Shown in pieces: positions 21,457 to 33,640 of a stretch of DNA of 37,011 nt. The notes beneath the pieces are model-generated. The model was given only the letters and a program-made list of their open reading frames with translations, did no database searches and was not told the DNA's origin. How positions within the stretch are numbered: the first letter of the stretch is position 1; each line of letters opens with the position of its first letter. Origin of the DNA: Pezizomycotina sp. ARF18 (Eukaryota > Ascomycota); assembly GCA_002224055.1 (NCBI GenBank), contig AZLU01000130.1, positions 1 to 37,011 on the forward strand. The letters run 5' to 3'. Position numbers and translations under genes: made by a program.

Positions 21457-24400
21457 GATAAATAGACCAGATCCATCCGGGACTTGTTTGCCGGTTCTGG
21501 TATTATAATTCGCTTTTTATTAACAAACAATCGCTCAACACGTGGAATTATCTACTGATTCCAGCGAACCTCACGTCTTCCTTGAGCGAATGACCTAGGA
21601 GAAAATATCCCAAAGCATAGAGCCACAGCTAGGTATAGCAGCTATACGGCCGATGCAGGGTAGTAATCGCATTCACTTATTACATTCGAGGTATAATGCC
21701 TCGTCTCATCAAAATCGTTCATACTCTCACTAGTAGATCTTCAGCTTTTGGATTATTCTCGAAGGTAAGCGTTTGTTAATCTTATTTTAATCTGCACGAA
21801 GAATGGAGCCGAAGCGAATCTTACCGCGGGCGGTTGCTTAAGATAGGCCTTTGTTGCAAGATTGCAATGTCAATCCATGAGGCCAACTGATTAATCGATT
21901 ATCAAGGATCGGGCTTCTTCCTACAGGGAAAATGCGCACATGGATTGGGAACTATTAAAAGTCTCACCATGAGACCATTTTCCTGACCAATCTTATACTG
22001 GCGGATTTCCCCCATTCACTGAAGATTCGGTTCCATACGACCTGGAAAGGAAGCTGTCATCGGTTCTCATAGGGAGCCCATAAGACTCAGATCGCTCGCT
22101 CCGTACCCGTGGTTTCCATTCTACTAGTATGACAGGCTCGTATAGAGCCACCAGTTCATGCCTGAACCCCATACTATCTTGAGCCCGTAGGAGCACCGAC
22201 TTACATCATGATACTCCAGCGCAGCATTTAGTTATCTCAAAACTATAAAGGCACTCATTGTTGCTTCCTCAGAGACTCTGTTCCAATTTCGGCGATCCTT
22301 AACAACATATGAAAATATCGTGGAGTTTGCGCCCACGATCAGCTGGAGACCGGAAAGTGCCCGTACAGATCCTAGTTGGTAGCCCTGAAGAATTCAGAGA
22401 CGGTATTTTCCTTCTCTAGTTCAAACCTTATTCTCGTCCGCATCTTCAAGTATACTAAACACCCACCGAATGGATGATCCTCAAACTATATACCCTATAA
22501 GTCCATGACATAGTTGTTTCTGTCCGAAATAGCGTAAGACTTTCAATTGTCCTCTAGAATCCACCATAACCCCACGGTGTTGCATCCAATTTATGAACGG
22601 GAAGGACAACATCTCAGGGCAGCCACTTGGACGTGTTTACAATCTTCAACATGTTGTGGTTACCTGACCTTTATGACACCTGTCGGTTTACCAAGTAGAT
22701 TACGATATTAACCGATGAACAACTCTGGTCTTGATTAATCGCTTCTAGAATGTTACCGTGTCAAATATCGAGGTTCCAGAGCAAGAGACGTAATTACCTG
22801 TTAATTGTTGTTCGGGACCAGTTATTACTATGAGCATAAAGATCTTATCCAGTGTATCAAAAGAGAATAGGTCGATGTCTCAATCTAAGGCAGTCGGGCT
22901 GTCTCACTGGCTTAATGCTCAGCCAATAGCCCGCCATTAATAGATGTATAAATCTTCTAGCGTGCTCAGACGGTCACTAGAATGAATCTTTTGATGAAGG
23001 ACCTATAGAGGTGAACAAACCACTAATACTCGTATTCATCTAGGCACAAGCCCCAGCTTTAGACATACGAGTTTATACACAATAAGGTTTCTGGGAAACG
23101 ATTTCCTCAGGACACGAAGTCCAAGCACTGCAGGAATATTTTATCTGAGATGGGCAGATGGACTATTAACCAGCTAGTATTTAATATCAATCGACGATAT
23201 ACACCCGCACAGTACAATCAGTGTATCCATTCTCTGGACCATTGATATAGCGAGGCCACAGAAATCTCTCATCATCTCAAATCGTGTATTTCTCATCGCG
23301 TGTGCTCGTACACTTAGCAATGTCATCTGGTAATATTAATAAAGATCAACTTGCCAGCATCTAGTGAGTCCTGTCAAAATACTAGTACGCTATCTAACTT
23401 GGCGTCCAGTCTGGCAGAATCAGCAATAGAATAGAATAAACTACAAATAACAGAATCCTAGGCTTTGGCACTTGTCTCTCTGTATGTTTCTTGGCGTGAA
23501 ACACGTCTCTAGGCTGCAATCCCGTCGATACGAGCGGTAATGTGCCAGTTGTTCTGGAATAATAGATTCATACCATCAGGTAGAGACATGCTTCCAGTAC
23601 GAGTCTAGAAAGACTCGCAATGAAAGCTCATCCAACGATAGTGAACGTTCTGATTATATAGAAGAGAAAAGGTGAAAGCATTATCTCTTTCTTATAGTTT
23701 CCAACAAAAACTTACTCGCCCGCGGAATGCTCTCCAATCGCGATGGAGGAGTTGCCACGACTCTCGATATAACAAAGGGGATAAATAGATAAAGAGCTAA
23801 AAAGAGTATTAGTAACGGTTATTCAAAATGGAACCACCCCGAAACTGACCCTTTACAATGCTTCTGACATCAGTGATAAGGGGGAAGCAATGGTGGGTGC
23901 GAATCGTTTCCCGCCCAGTCATACAGGGACCGTTTCAAATATATTCACCACAAATTCTGTCGCGGCTTACTCCGCTCTCCCGAGTACCGCAAAGAAAAAT
24001 CCAGATACGCTCAAATCCAGTGAAAGCTACGGCTATATTTACCCCTTAAGACCTCAAGACCCTGAAGACGAGCGACTGGTTAAAGAGGACACCAACGAGA
24101 GAGGGATGGAGGGACGAGGGAGGGCTTTTAAAACGGGGGGGTTCGCTATCGATATTTAACCTGGGATTCGTTGACTATCATGTTTTATCAAGCAAAATAC
24201 ACACCATTTGAGGAGGTTTCCGGAACAAGGCACGGACGCTTCAATTGCCTGCTTTTGACGCTTAAAACGGGTCAGCCGTATAAAATTCTCCGCTTGGGCA
24301 AGAAGGCCGCCATCGACCAACGAATCGACCCATGGTTCCCCTCGTTCATGTAAACTCCGAAGTACGAGGGGTGACGAGTCCCGAATACTACCTGTTCCGG

Positions 24401-24860
24401 GGTAGTATGAGCTGCTCTGACGTCCGTTCGTCTCAAGATAATTCCAGATTTTCCAATGTTCCAAGGTGTTGGTTCCCTAGAGGAAGGTCACAACAGTCCT
24501 ACGAATGATTTGTTATAGAGTTATTCATGATCATCTGATTACGACGAACGGGCCCCCATTGCAGTTGAAAGAACAAGCTTTTCTGAGATGTTCAGTGAAC
24601 GGACCGCCGCAAGCCGGAACAGGGTTTCGTCTGGTGAGATTATCCAATCGGAAAGTTGCCCGAGCGTGAAAAGAGTTCTGTATACTGCATAAGGCTAGTA
24701 GCGCCGTTCGAAACAGCGCCGGTTTCTCGATCTCATATACCGCTTTGGAATACGTGGAGCAACTGGAGGAGTGTTATCGTTATTGATGTTTCATCGCGAT
24801 ACTAACCGCCTAGCAAAAGGGGCCTTGGCTAACACGTCTCATGTACTATACCTCATATCG
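21457..24860. other. Stop-dense AT-rich gene desert
   Basis: Between about 22197 and 23857 no frame of 60 codons or more is open on either strand. The DNA is rich in TA dinucleotides. The frames near 23858-24159 and 24156-24464 match nothing I know. This is consistent with a mobile element worn down by repeat-induced point mutation, but I could not identify reverse transcriptase, integrase or transposase motifs. Confidence 0.5.
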
Positions 24861-24867
24861 TATATAA
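24861..24867 (+). promoter_or_regulatory. TATA box of the S41-type gene
   Basis: TATATAA about 190 bases before the ATG at 25057, followed by a CT-rich tract (24950-24985) like those before fungal transcription starts. Confidence 0.45.
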
Positions 24868-25056
24868 TACGCCTTAACCCCTCCCACTTCGTGCGTCTTT
24901 CTTTTAGAGAGGTTGAGCTGGCTCGGGCTTGGACACAGGGAGGAACATCAACTTTCATCTTCTTTCTTTTCTTTTCTTTTGTTTCACTTCTTGTAGGAGT
25001 CTGGTTACTCCATTTTTTAATAGTAGATTTTTTTAAGGTATCAGTTTATAGACATC

Positions 25057-28000
25057 ATGGCAGCTGCGCTGACCACTAAGTCATCCACCATGCGGGCAAT
25101 GAGTGTCCTCTTGCCCTTGCTCCTCTCCTTCTCAGAGGTATCAGCGCTGCCACAGAGGGTACCCAGGGCGATATCGCTAGACGGGAGCAAACTGACGAAC
25201 AGCGTCATGATAAATTTTGTGATCCCGACCGGCAATCCAGGCATGGCGCAAGCCCAGGCCGATATGCTTGGTTCTTCGTCATCGTCCAGCGACACGACTA
25301 CAGCGCAAACTATAGCCACGCCGATGGCCGTGATGGCACCCGTTGAGTCCAGCTCTAGCTTAACGACTACTTCCTCGGCGGTTGCCGCTGCGGTGCAGGA
25401 AGGTAGCGCACAAGGCGCGACGGGTGGACAGGCCGGGACGATTCCTGTAGCGTCGCTATCGCCGCCGAGTACGATGGCGACCGTGCCTCCTGGTCAACAA
25501 CAACAAATGGCAATGCCTTCGATAGCAGTGGGCATGGGCATGATCATTCCAGAAGCGTCTTCCTCGTCTCGGGAAGTCAACCTTCCATGGCCGCGGAGGG
25601 CCAGCAACAGCAGGCGCAACAACAACAACAAGCCGGAATGCGGAACTATGGCGAACAGATGGCCGCTAAGATGCCGACGCCGTCGGCATCTGGAGGTGGT
25701 GATCCTCAAGCGCTACCCGCTCAAACAATTACCGTAACGAAACGGTGACCGACAGTAGCCAGGGTAGCGCTGCTGGGGCGGTCGAAACGCCGAAGGCTGC
25801 CGTTGGCGCTCTTGAGTCATCTAGTGCGGGTACCGGTAGAGGGGCTAAGCAACAAGGTGGAAACACCGGAAACACCGGAAACACCGGGAACGGCGGCGAG
25901 GAGCCGTGTGCTGTTCTAAGTAGCATGCAGGCCGCTTTCTTCAAGCAGAACGGGCCGCAAGGTAAGATTCATCCTCGTTTATACGAAACAAATATCAATC
26001 CTAACATTCTTTGTCTCTAGTCATGACTGCCCCTATTGCCTCCGCAACCGCGTGCCTTAACTCCGTGCCTATCAACAAGAAGGTCGCTCTTGCTCAGATC
26101 GAAGGTGTCAGAAAGTACGTCAGCTTCCAGAGCACCCTCGCGTTCCTGAAGAACCCGCCAAGAATGATGCGAACCAGCAGCCTCAAGGACCCGTCGATGT
26201 TCTCGGCGGTATGGATCGGATAGAGCAGGATGTTTCGTCCGGAAAAATTACTAGTGAATACGACTTCGAAACTCAGATGCACGACGTCATCGGAGCCGCG
26301 AACGACGGTCACTTCCAACTCGTCATGCCGATGCTCGGTACGATCGGATACCAGACTCCCTTCGATATGATGGCCTTCTCCACCGACGGCAAGCAGATGC
26401 CGAAGGTCTTCCGAATCGCCGTTCAGAATCAGCGGCTCGCCGTCGAGGACCAAGCCGTCGTCAAGATGAACGGACAGGACATCATCACTGCGCTCACTAA
26501 GATGTCAAGCGGAGTTCCTTTCCAGAGCCCAGACGCTCGGTTCAACTCTCTGTTCCCTGGAAAGGGCTTCGCCAATGATATTACTATGGATTCTCAGCTC
26601 AGAAATATGGGAACTTACCCGGGCAGTGACGATTTCAGCTTGACATTCGAGAACGGTACTACTACCAAGTTCCCCTTCCAGGCACTTATCGGCATTCCCC
26701 TCACTGGCATCAAGAATGGTCAAGATTTCTTCAACAAGTTCGTCATGCCGCCGCCCCCGACGCCTCAGCAAGTGCGGCAGCAGCAACAGCAGCAGCAACA
26801 ACAACAACAGCAGCAGCAGCAACTTCCTCCAGGTTGTGCCCGCCAGGAGGAGCTGGTGGGTTATTTCAAGCCAGAAGCAGTCTGCTGACGTCAAGGAAGA
26901 GAGTTTCCCTCAACGAGGCCCCAACCACCCAACAGAAGACTATGACAATGCAGTGGAAGCCTATGAAGTCTTCGCAGTGGACACCAAAGGCGGTGTAACT
27001 CCCGTCGCCGCGGACCGTGGAGGCATCTTCTCCGGCTTCTTCCTCAACAACTCCGACAGCACCGCCGTCATGCGTATCAACTCGTTCAACCCACCTTGCG
27101 ACGCCCTCCTCACCAACACCATCGACACCATGGCTTCGTTCCTCCAGTCGTGCCGCAAGGCCAATAAGACCAACCTGATCATCGACATGCAGAACAATCC
27201 GGTGGTGCCGTTGTTCTCGGTCTCGACACGTACGCGCAGCTCTTCCCGATAACCCCAATCCGCTTTTCTCCGCACAGCGCCAGCGTACCAACGAGGCCGG
27301 TTTGATCTACGGCCAAGCGTTCGCCAACATCAACTCGCGCGTTCTCCAGCAGAACCAACGGAATGGTGCTCTCCAGTTCGCCGCCTCCACCCGTGGGCCC
27401 TAGCTGGAGCGCTTCAGGTTAACAACAGCAAGCCGTTCCCGTCTTTCGACGCCTGGGTCGGACCCCAGAACGTCAACAACGACAACTTCACGAACGACTG
27501 GCAATTCCTCAACGGCGGCGATGGGAACATCGGTCTCGGCTTGAACGCGCAGCTTGACCCTTCCCTCGGTAAGGGACTTAAGCGGGCATTCGAGCCAGGA
27601 AACATTGTCCTCCTCACGGACGGTAGGTGCTCGTCGACGTGCAGTACCTTCTCGGAGTTCATGCAACTCAACCAGGGAGTTCGCACGGTCGCGGTTGGTG
27701 GTATCCCGCAGAACAAAGGTATGGCGAATGTCGGAGGGGTCAGAGGGTCCGAGGTGCTCGAATACGACACCCTCAACCTCTTCACGCAGGCTCTCGATGC
27801 TATCTCCCCGGCAAAAAGCCAAAGTGAACAACAGCAGGTAAGTCATTCTATTCTTCGTAAAACGTATCCTTCCTAGTAGCAGAATGTTCTAACTGTTTTA
27901 TTCTTTTAGCGTGATGCTCTCCTGCCCGGCGATCTCCCCATCCGGCCTCTTCAAGGCTCTATCAACTTCCTTGATAACATTCGCCAGGGTTCTACCACCC

Positions 28001-28635
28001 CGCTTCAGTTCCAAGAAGATGCCGCGGACTGCAGAATGTTCTACACTCCCGAATCCTTCCAGGATTCTTCCGTTCTCTGGACTTCCGTCGCGAGCAGCGC
28101 CTTCGATGGCGGCGCCGACGGCTGTGCCGTGGGATCCCTCCAGGGGAAATCTGGCAAGAACCAACAGTCCCAGCAGCAGCAAGGCACCCAGTCGCAGAAC
28201 GGCTCTGAGAACCAGAACCAGGGTTCGCAAAACCAGAATGGTAACCAGGAACAATCGTCTCAGCAATCTCAGCAAGGTAACAACCAAGGTAGCAACCAAG
28301 GAAACAACCAAGGAAACAACCAAGAGAAATCTTCCCAGCGGTCTCAAAAAGGCGGCCAAGAACAGTCCTCTCAGCAGCAATCCCAGCAAGGTAGTCAGCA
28401 ACAATGCTCTCAGCAATGCAGCCAGCAGGGAAACCAGGAGCAGTCCTCTCAGCAATCTGCGCCCGCGAAGCAAAAGCAGTCTCAGCAGTCTCAGCAGGGA
28501 ACACAGGAACAATCCGGCTGCTCTGCGCGGTCTCAGCAGCAAGAGTCAACCTCATCTGGCTCTAAAAAGCAATCGTCGCAGAAGATGGCTGCGGTCGGTC
28601 TTTGCGGCGGTGTACCTTGCCCACCTCCTAAATAA
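25057..28635 (+). CDS. Secreted S41-type peptidase-like protein with Gln-rich segments
   Basis: Fungal member of the S41 (C-terminal processing peptidase, CPAF-like/UstP-like) group. The ATG at 25057 is followed by a signal peptide around MRAMSVLLPLLLSFSEVSAL. Then comes a long Ser/Thr/Ala/Gly-rich region with a GNT tripeptide repeat (about 25860-25890). Introns are 25962-26020 and 27838-27909. The conserved part begins MTAPIASATACLNSVPINKK and includes YDFETQMHDVIGAANDGHF, the PDZ-like part VVKMNGQDIITAL, and 15 Gln codons (26778-26822). NKTNLIIDMQNNP, then NIVLLTDGRCSSTCSTFSE with the likely nucleophile Ser, and MANVGGVRGSEVLEYDTLN follow. The last exon ends in about 140 Gln/Ser/Asn-rich residues and GLCGGVPCPPPK. 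Frame breaks lie near 25600-25740, 26160, 26880, 27200 and 27400. Proteolysis itself is inferred. Confidence 0.88.
26778..26822 (+). repeat. CAG/CAA repeat, 15 Gln codons
   Basis: Mixed CAG and CAA triplets inside the S41-type gene, between the PDZ-like and catalytic parts. The mixing of codons suggests selection for Gln or age, not a recent pure-triplet expansion. Confidence 0.95.
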
Positions 28636-29335
28636 TTAATCTCGTTGCTCTTTTGGTATGAATATTATACCTGTTGATGACTGTCATATTTCTGTGTTAC
28701 TTTTAGCTTCTTCTGTATATTTTTTTTTTTTACTGTCGTTTGCCTTCAGCTGTACCTCTTCTGTCCGCCGCCCGTGATACCAATATTAATAGTAGAATAC
28801 AACTGCTCTGAATCCCAAATACTGGATTATCTCTTGTCGTGAATCCCTGATAACGCTCAGGCGTGTGCTCACCTGAGTAATGTGAAGCCGATAGCCTTCC
28901 CTCAAAGAGGATATCGAGGCGGCTGTGATCTTGTATTATAGAAGAGCCGACAGCATTTGCAGTCGGACCCGCTAGTTTCTACCATCGAGCGGACATATAA
29001 TGTATGTCCTACATCAAGGCATCTCTCTGAAGCGCGCGATTCTAACGTGTACGATGGCGGAAGGTTTATAAAGAGAATCTTCTAGCGCTTTCTCCAGTTT
29101 TTCACTATTTTGTAGCCTTGTTGAGCTTTCTTACAAGAAACAAGCTTCTCGGGATTTATACTCCTGGCCCTTAACATAAATAAGGAGATATGAAAAGGCT
29201 GGCAGTACTCTTATTTCTCTCATATTTTCAGAAGGAGTTGTGAGAAATTCTAAGGCTTACACTGCAGGGAACCAGCAAACGGCTTGAAATCACTCACAAT
29301 TGAAGCTGGAATCTTGCACTAAGCGCGCTGGTCTG
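28636..29335. other. Intergenic, promoter of the helicase-nuclease
   Basis: 3' flank of the S41-type gene with a long T run (about 28722-28731), then AT-rich DNA leading to the helicase. No other coding pattern seen. Confidence 0.5.
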
Positions 29336-31787
29336 ATGGCTGCGACTGCTGCTACGCTCTCAGGAGCATACTCTAGATTAACTTGTCGCTCTGCTGCTGC
29401 TGCTCTGATCTGCCCGTTACAAAGAGCAACCCAGCTACCGAATTCTAAGTCGCCCTGGAGCTTCTGCAGGAAATATAGCATTCCGTTTAGACCACCTCAT
29501 ATGGGCCGCTTCCCCAATATCGAATGGACAGAAGAGCTTCAGTCCGCCTTCGACGCACTCCGATCGGACAATAATTTGTCATTCAACGCAGTTGCCGGAG
29601 CTGGAAAAACGACTTCTTTCCTTATTACGACCTCTATGTTGAGACATACGGTACCAGAATACTCAGACCTCCAGGTAGTATATATGGCGTTCAACCGGGC
29701 CGTAGCGAACGATATGAAGAAGGCAGTCCAGGAGTTCGGTCTTGAAAATGTTGTCACAGGGCACACATACCACTCCGCCGGCGGATTTTACTATGACACA
29801 GCTGTCATACCGATCAGGGCTTGCAACACATCTCTGATAAAGAACTACCATTGAAAACACCAGTTTTCTCCTTAGCCGCAACCCGTCGGCTATTCGTTCT
29901 TGATGAAACCCAAGACATGAATCCAGTTTCATACAATTTTATCCGCAAGCTATTTAGGGATTCAACTTTGCACAGGGGTCAAGTAGCCAAGTCGGAGCCC
30001 CAGTTCCTTGTGCTAGGAGATCCTTTGCAATCTATCTATCAGTACATGGACGCGGACGTTCGGTTCCTCACTTGCGTGACAAATTATTTCAATCATTCGA
30101 CGATGAGGGCAAGCCGAGAGGATGGAAGTTTGTAACATCTTCAAAGTCTCAGAGGCTAAGCGTCGCCAATGCTCAGTTCATAAACAACCAATACAGCAAG
30201 AAGGCAAACGTCAACATCAAGCTCGAAGCAGTCGCTACCAAAGTAGGATCGGAATATCCTCGACCGACTTATGTACAGTGTAAAATTTTCGAAGATGATA
30301 TAGTTCAGATACTCAACCAGTATCTACCGGATCTCAAGGATCGCCCAGCCGATGTCCTCATCCTCGTTCCCAGTCTCCAGTCATCGAGGTCACCGGCAAA
30401 GAGGCTCATGAATATTCTAGCAGAGGCAAGGTACTCTGTCTTCATTGGTGGAAGCGACTCCTACGACGGCTTTACTTCTCCTCGGGTCCTCAATGCGAAG
30501 ACTCCATGCTTGACTTTCCATCAGTCCAAAGGGCTCACCTTCAAGCTGTTGTCATCCTCGGATTTGATGGCTCGTACAGGATGTTTTGCGGTCAAGAATA
30601 CGGGATCAAAGGATCACACATGGCCGCCTTGTTTGTCGCGTTGACTCGTGCAACACACAGACTCCTGTTATTCCATGATCTTGACCAAGATTACCTTCCT
30701 TGTCTTGACGTTGAAACTTTGCCAAACTTTTGCGATATCCACGCTCCCCCTCTAAAGGGAGTGACCAAAAACCATGGCAAATGGCACAAGGTGGGAGGCC
30801 ACCTTCTACCAAGGTTACGACGCTCCTGAGGCATTTGTCTGAGCGAATCGTGACGATTTGCTTCCGGAAATTAAGGGTGAGGCAATTGCAAGAACCCGAA
30901 CGGAGATCAAGGTTCCAACAATGGCCACACATGAGGTAAAGACGGGTCGCCAAACATACGAAGAGATTGTCAGCGTCACTTCAACCGCATTGGCGAGCTA
31001 CGCCGAACTATACGATCTAAACAGCTGAAATGCTTGATTATATGATCAAATACGAATATAACCGCGGAAGGCCCGGCTCCCTGCATGTCAAGAAGCTTCT
31101 AAATAAAAACAAGCAAAGACTCCAGGACGTATTAGAACAAGTGGGAAGAAGTTGCGATCTCAAGCCACAAGATATGATTCGCCTCTCGCTTCTGGAGCAA
31201 GCAAGACGCTCTGAGTACGTCAATAAAGCACTTGCTATGCGTTTTTCCAAATGTGACTGGCTCACCCCTGACTTCATTAAAGGCGCGCTAGAATGGATTC
31301 ATCGCTATATTCCACAGGATCGACGTGGCTCGAGGTAGTACGGAAGAATGACATCGAAGGCGTCAGGGTAGAAGGAGAGATAGACGTCAAGACACCAGAC
31401 GGCGACATCTACGAGCTGAAATATAGTTCACTACGGGAGCAGCACATTCTTCAGGCTGTCTGCTACGCCGCGCTTGCGGGTAAATCACAAGCGTTCGTTC
31501 TCGATTGCCGAAGCGGACAGCACGTGAAGGTCGCAGAAGAGTACCCAGGAGCGTTCCTCGATATCGTAAGGTTACTGGTGAAAGCGAAATTCGAGAGTTC
31601 GAGCGTCGGACAACTGGCCCTGTTAAACGATGATGAGTTTTGTAAAGAAGCGAGCGCCGGATTTCCGAACTTCAAGTTGAAGTGCACGATACCGAGCTGG
31701 CTTCAGTCAAGGCGAGATGGCAGGAGTCAGAAGGGGAGCAATAATGATAAGTCGGAAGGGGGACGGGGTTGCAAGGATCCAGCATAG
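29336..31787 (+). CDS. UvrD-like helicase with C-terminal RecB-type nuclease, possibly mitochondrial
   Basis: SF1 DNA helicase of the UvrD/Rep type followed by a PD-(D/E)xK nuclease domain. From the first ATG (29336) the first 55 residues lack acidic residues, hold several Arg/Lys, and end near FCRKYSIPF, which fits an Arg-3 mitochondrial cleavage site. A second Met (MGRFPNIEW) could start a non-imported form. Motifs in order: FNAVAGAGKTT (Walker A, 29597-29614), GHTYHSAGG, RLFVLDETQDMNP (motif II), LVLGDPLQSIYQ (motif III), FHQSKGLTFK (V-like) and VALTRATHRLLLF (motif VI). The C-terminal part has VEGEIDV, YELKYS and LQAVCYAAL, which match the RecB-family GxxD, ExK and QxxxY motifs. Frame breaks near 29815, 30070, 30545, 30830, 31025 and 31330 must be bridged. 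If some are real, helicase and nuclease could be separate products. Confidence 0.88.
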
Positions 31788-33640
31788 ACCGAGGCGGATT
31801 TGTAGAGCTCGTATACTAACAACGAAGTCGGCAAACATTGCCTTCTTATTTCTCTGTCTCTCCTTTCTCTAGTGAGCATAATTATGTGATTCAAAACCCT
31901 CGTGAACTCTTACTCTGTGTGAAAACAACCCTGAGTCACGAGGGTCGACGCTTGAAATTATCGAGACTGTACATCGCAAAGGGTTTGGGAGCATGTCTTT
32001 GATTTCGTGGATAAAGTAATGGTCGTAAGTCCACCTAGAAGTTAAGCCGGAAATCACCAGGATCGGCGTTACGATCTTCAGAACAAGCCTTTGAATCCTT
32101 CGGTTTCTTCTTTTAAGAGGGTAACTATACTCCGAGACGTGACTTGTAAGTCAGATATAAGTCCCAAATTACAAGCGTTGTGATAAGCCTTCAGATAGTT
32201 TCTCCGGATCACAAATCGTCACTAGGGCAAAGTACACGAGTTTAATCAGTAAGTTTGGTCGCGATCGCCCAATAAGCAACTTTTGGGTATCAAACTGGAG
32301 CTGTGAGCGGGCCCCAGGAATGGCCGCCCGAAAATATATCCCGGTTACCGAATGACCAGAAAATTTTTTGGAACTTAAAACTGCCGAACCTTATTCCCCA
32401 ATCCCTCGCTATTTTGTAGAGCCTTATGGATAAGGGGCTCAAAGACATCCAGCAGATTGAATATTCTTCACGATCTGTTATAATTTGAAAGAGTATGAAA
32501 AAGGACCGCCAAAGGTTACAAGACCCTACATTAGGCAATCCTGGAGAGATACAAATCTGCCGCCCGAGCATTCATCTGCCGACACCAGACCACCGCTATC
32601 GGCAAGACGTCAAAGAACGGCGATATCATAAAATGCAGCAAGTAATTGGGTTCGCCGGGCGTTATCTTTCGCTCTCGTACCAGGAAGATCTTGACCCTGC
32701 ATTCACAATCATCGACCAAGTGGGACGTTTGTCTACAACGAAATCTATATTCCAAGGATCCTATCCTTGGTAAAAGTGAACGCCTTGTCGGACCATATCC
32801 GGACAACTTGGGGGAAAAATCGAACCACTATCTGAGATGTCTCTGACCCCACGATCGCGATTGGAATACCGTGGACAAGAGACATAGGGACTGGCGTAAG
32901 ATTGTGAATTCTTAACGCATTGGCGCCGGGAAAGTAAGACGAGAAGAAAAAATTTTTCTCTCACGCCTCCACGCTTCCGGAGGGATGGAAGTGGGCGTTT
33001 ATGTAACAAAATAATATCCATAAGACTCGGCGAGTCGCAGGCTGGGTTGAAGATTTTGTTTTCGAAAATCCGCAACTTACATGATGCGGCTGATCCGAGT
33101 CTTTTTCTATAAAGGGAAACCAACAAAACGCCCGCAAAACGCCTGATATTTCCAGCGCTTGCCCGCTCGTGCCGCTACTCCAATATCAGAAAATCTTCGC
33201 GAGTATATACATTTTGCATAATCTAGAGACGTTGAGTCTCCGATTAGCCAGCCAGTCACACCTCTCTAAGCCTCTAATCTGGAGGCCATCGAGGGTTCAG
33301 CGGTCTACCGGCCTGACAAACATTTTAATTGGCCCCCCGCGGCCCCACTCTCCGTATCCAGGAGATCAACATTAGCGCAAAGCCAGAGACTTACTTTTTA
33401 AAGTTTACGACCTCATGGCCCAGGTTCAAAAAGCAGGGAAGAAATTATTTTCTGTACGTTGTCAATTTGTTCGCCCCTCTTGGAGACCAAATATAACCAG
33501 ATTGGCTATAAGATTTTACAAATAAACAAGTTCTCCCTAATTTTCTAAGCGTAAATTATTCTTGTAGTCACCCGTTTCTGTGTAAATATCCGAGCGAAGT
33601 GTATTGTTTTTGTCTCCATCGCTATTTTCATCATCGAATC
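31788..33640. other. Gene-free stretch
   Basis: Nearly 1.9 kb without a gene I can support. Overlapping frames of 90-120 codons on both strands (32290-33126) show no domain, signal or exon pattern. The right end holds the promoter of the methyltransferase. Confidence 0.5.

Noticed and set aside
27898-28542. Long Leu/Arg-rich frame on the minus strand
   Set aside because: It is the antisense shadow of the Gln/Ser-rich tail of the S41-type gene.
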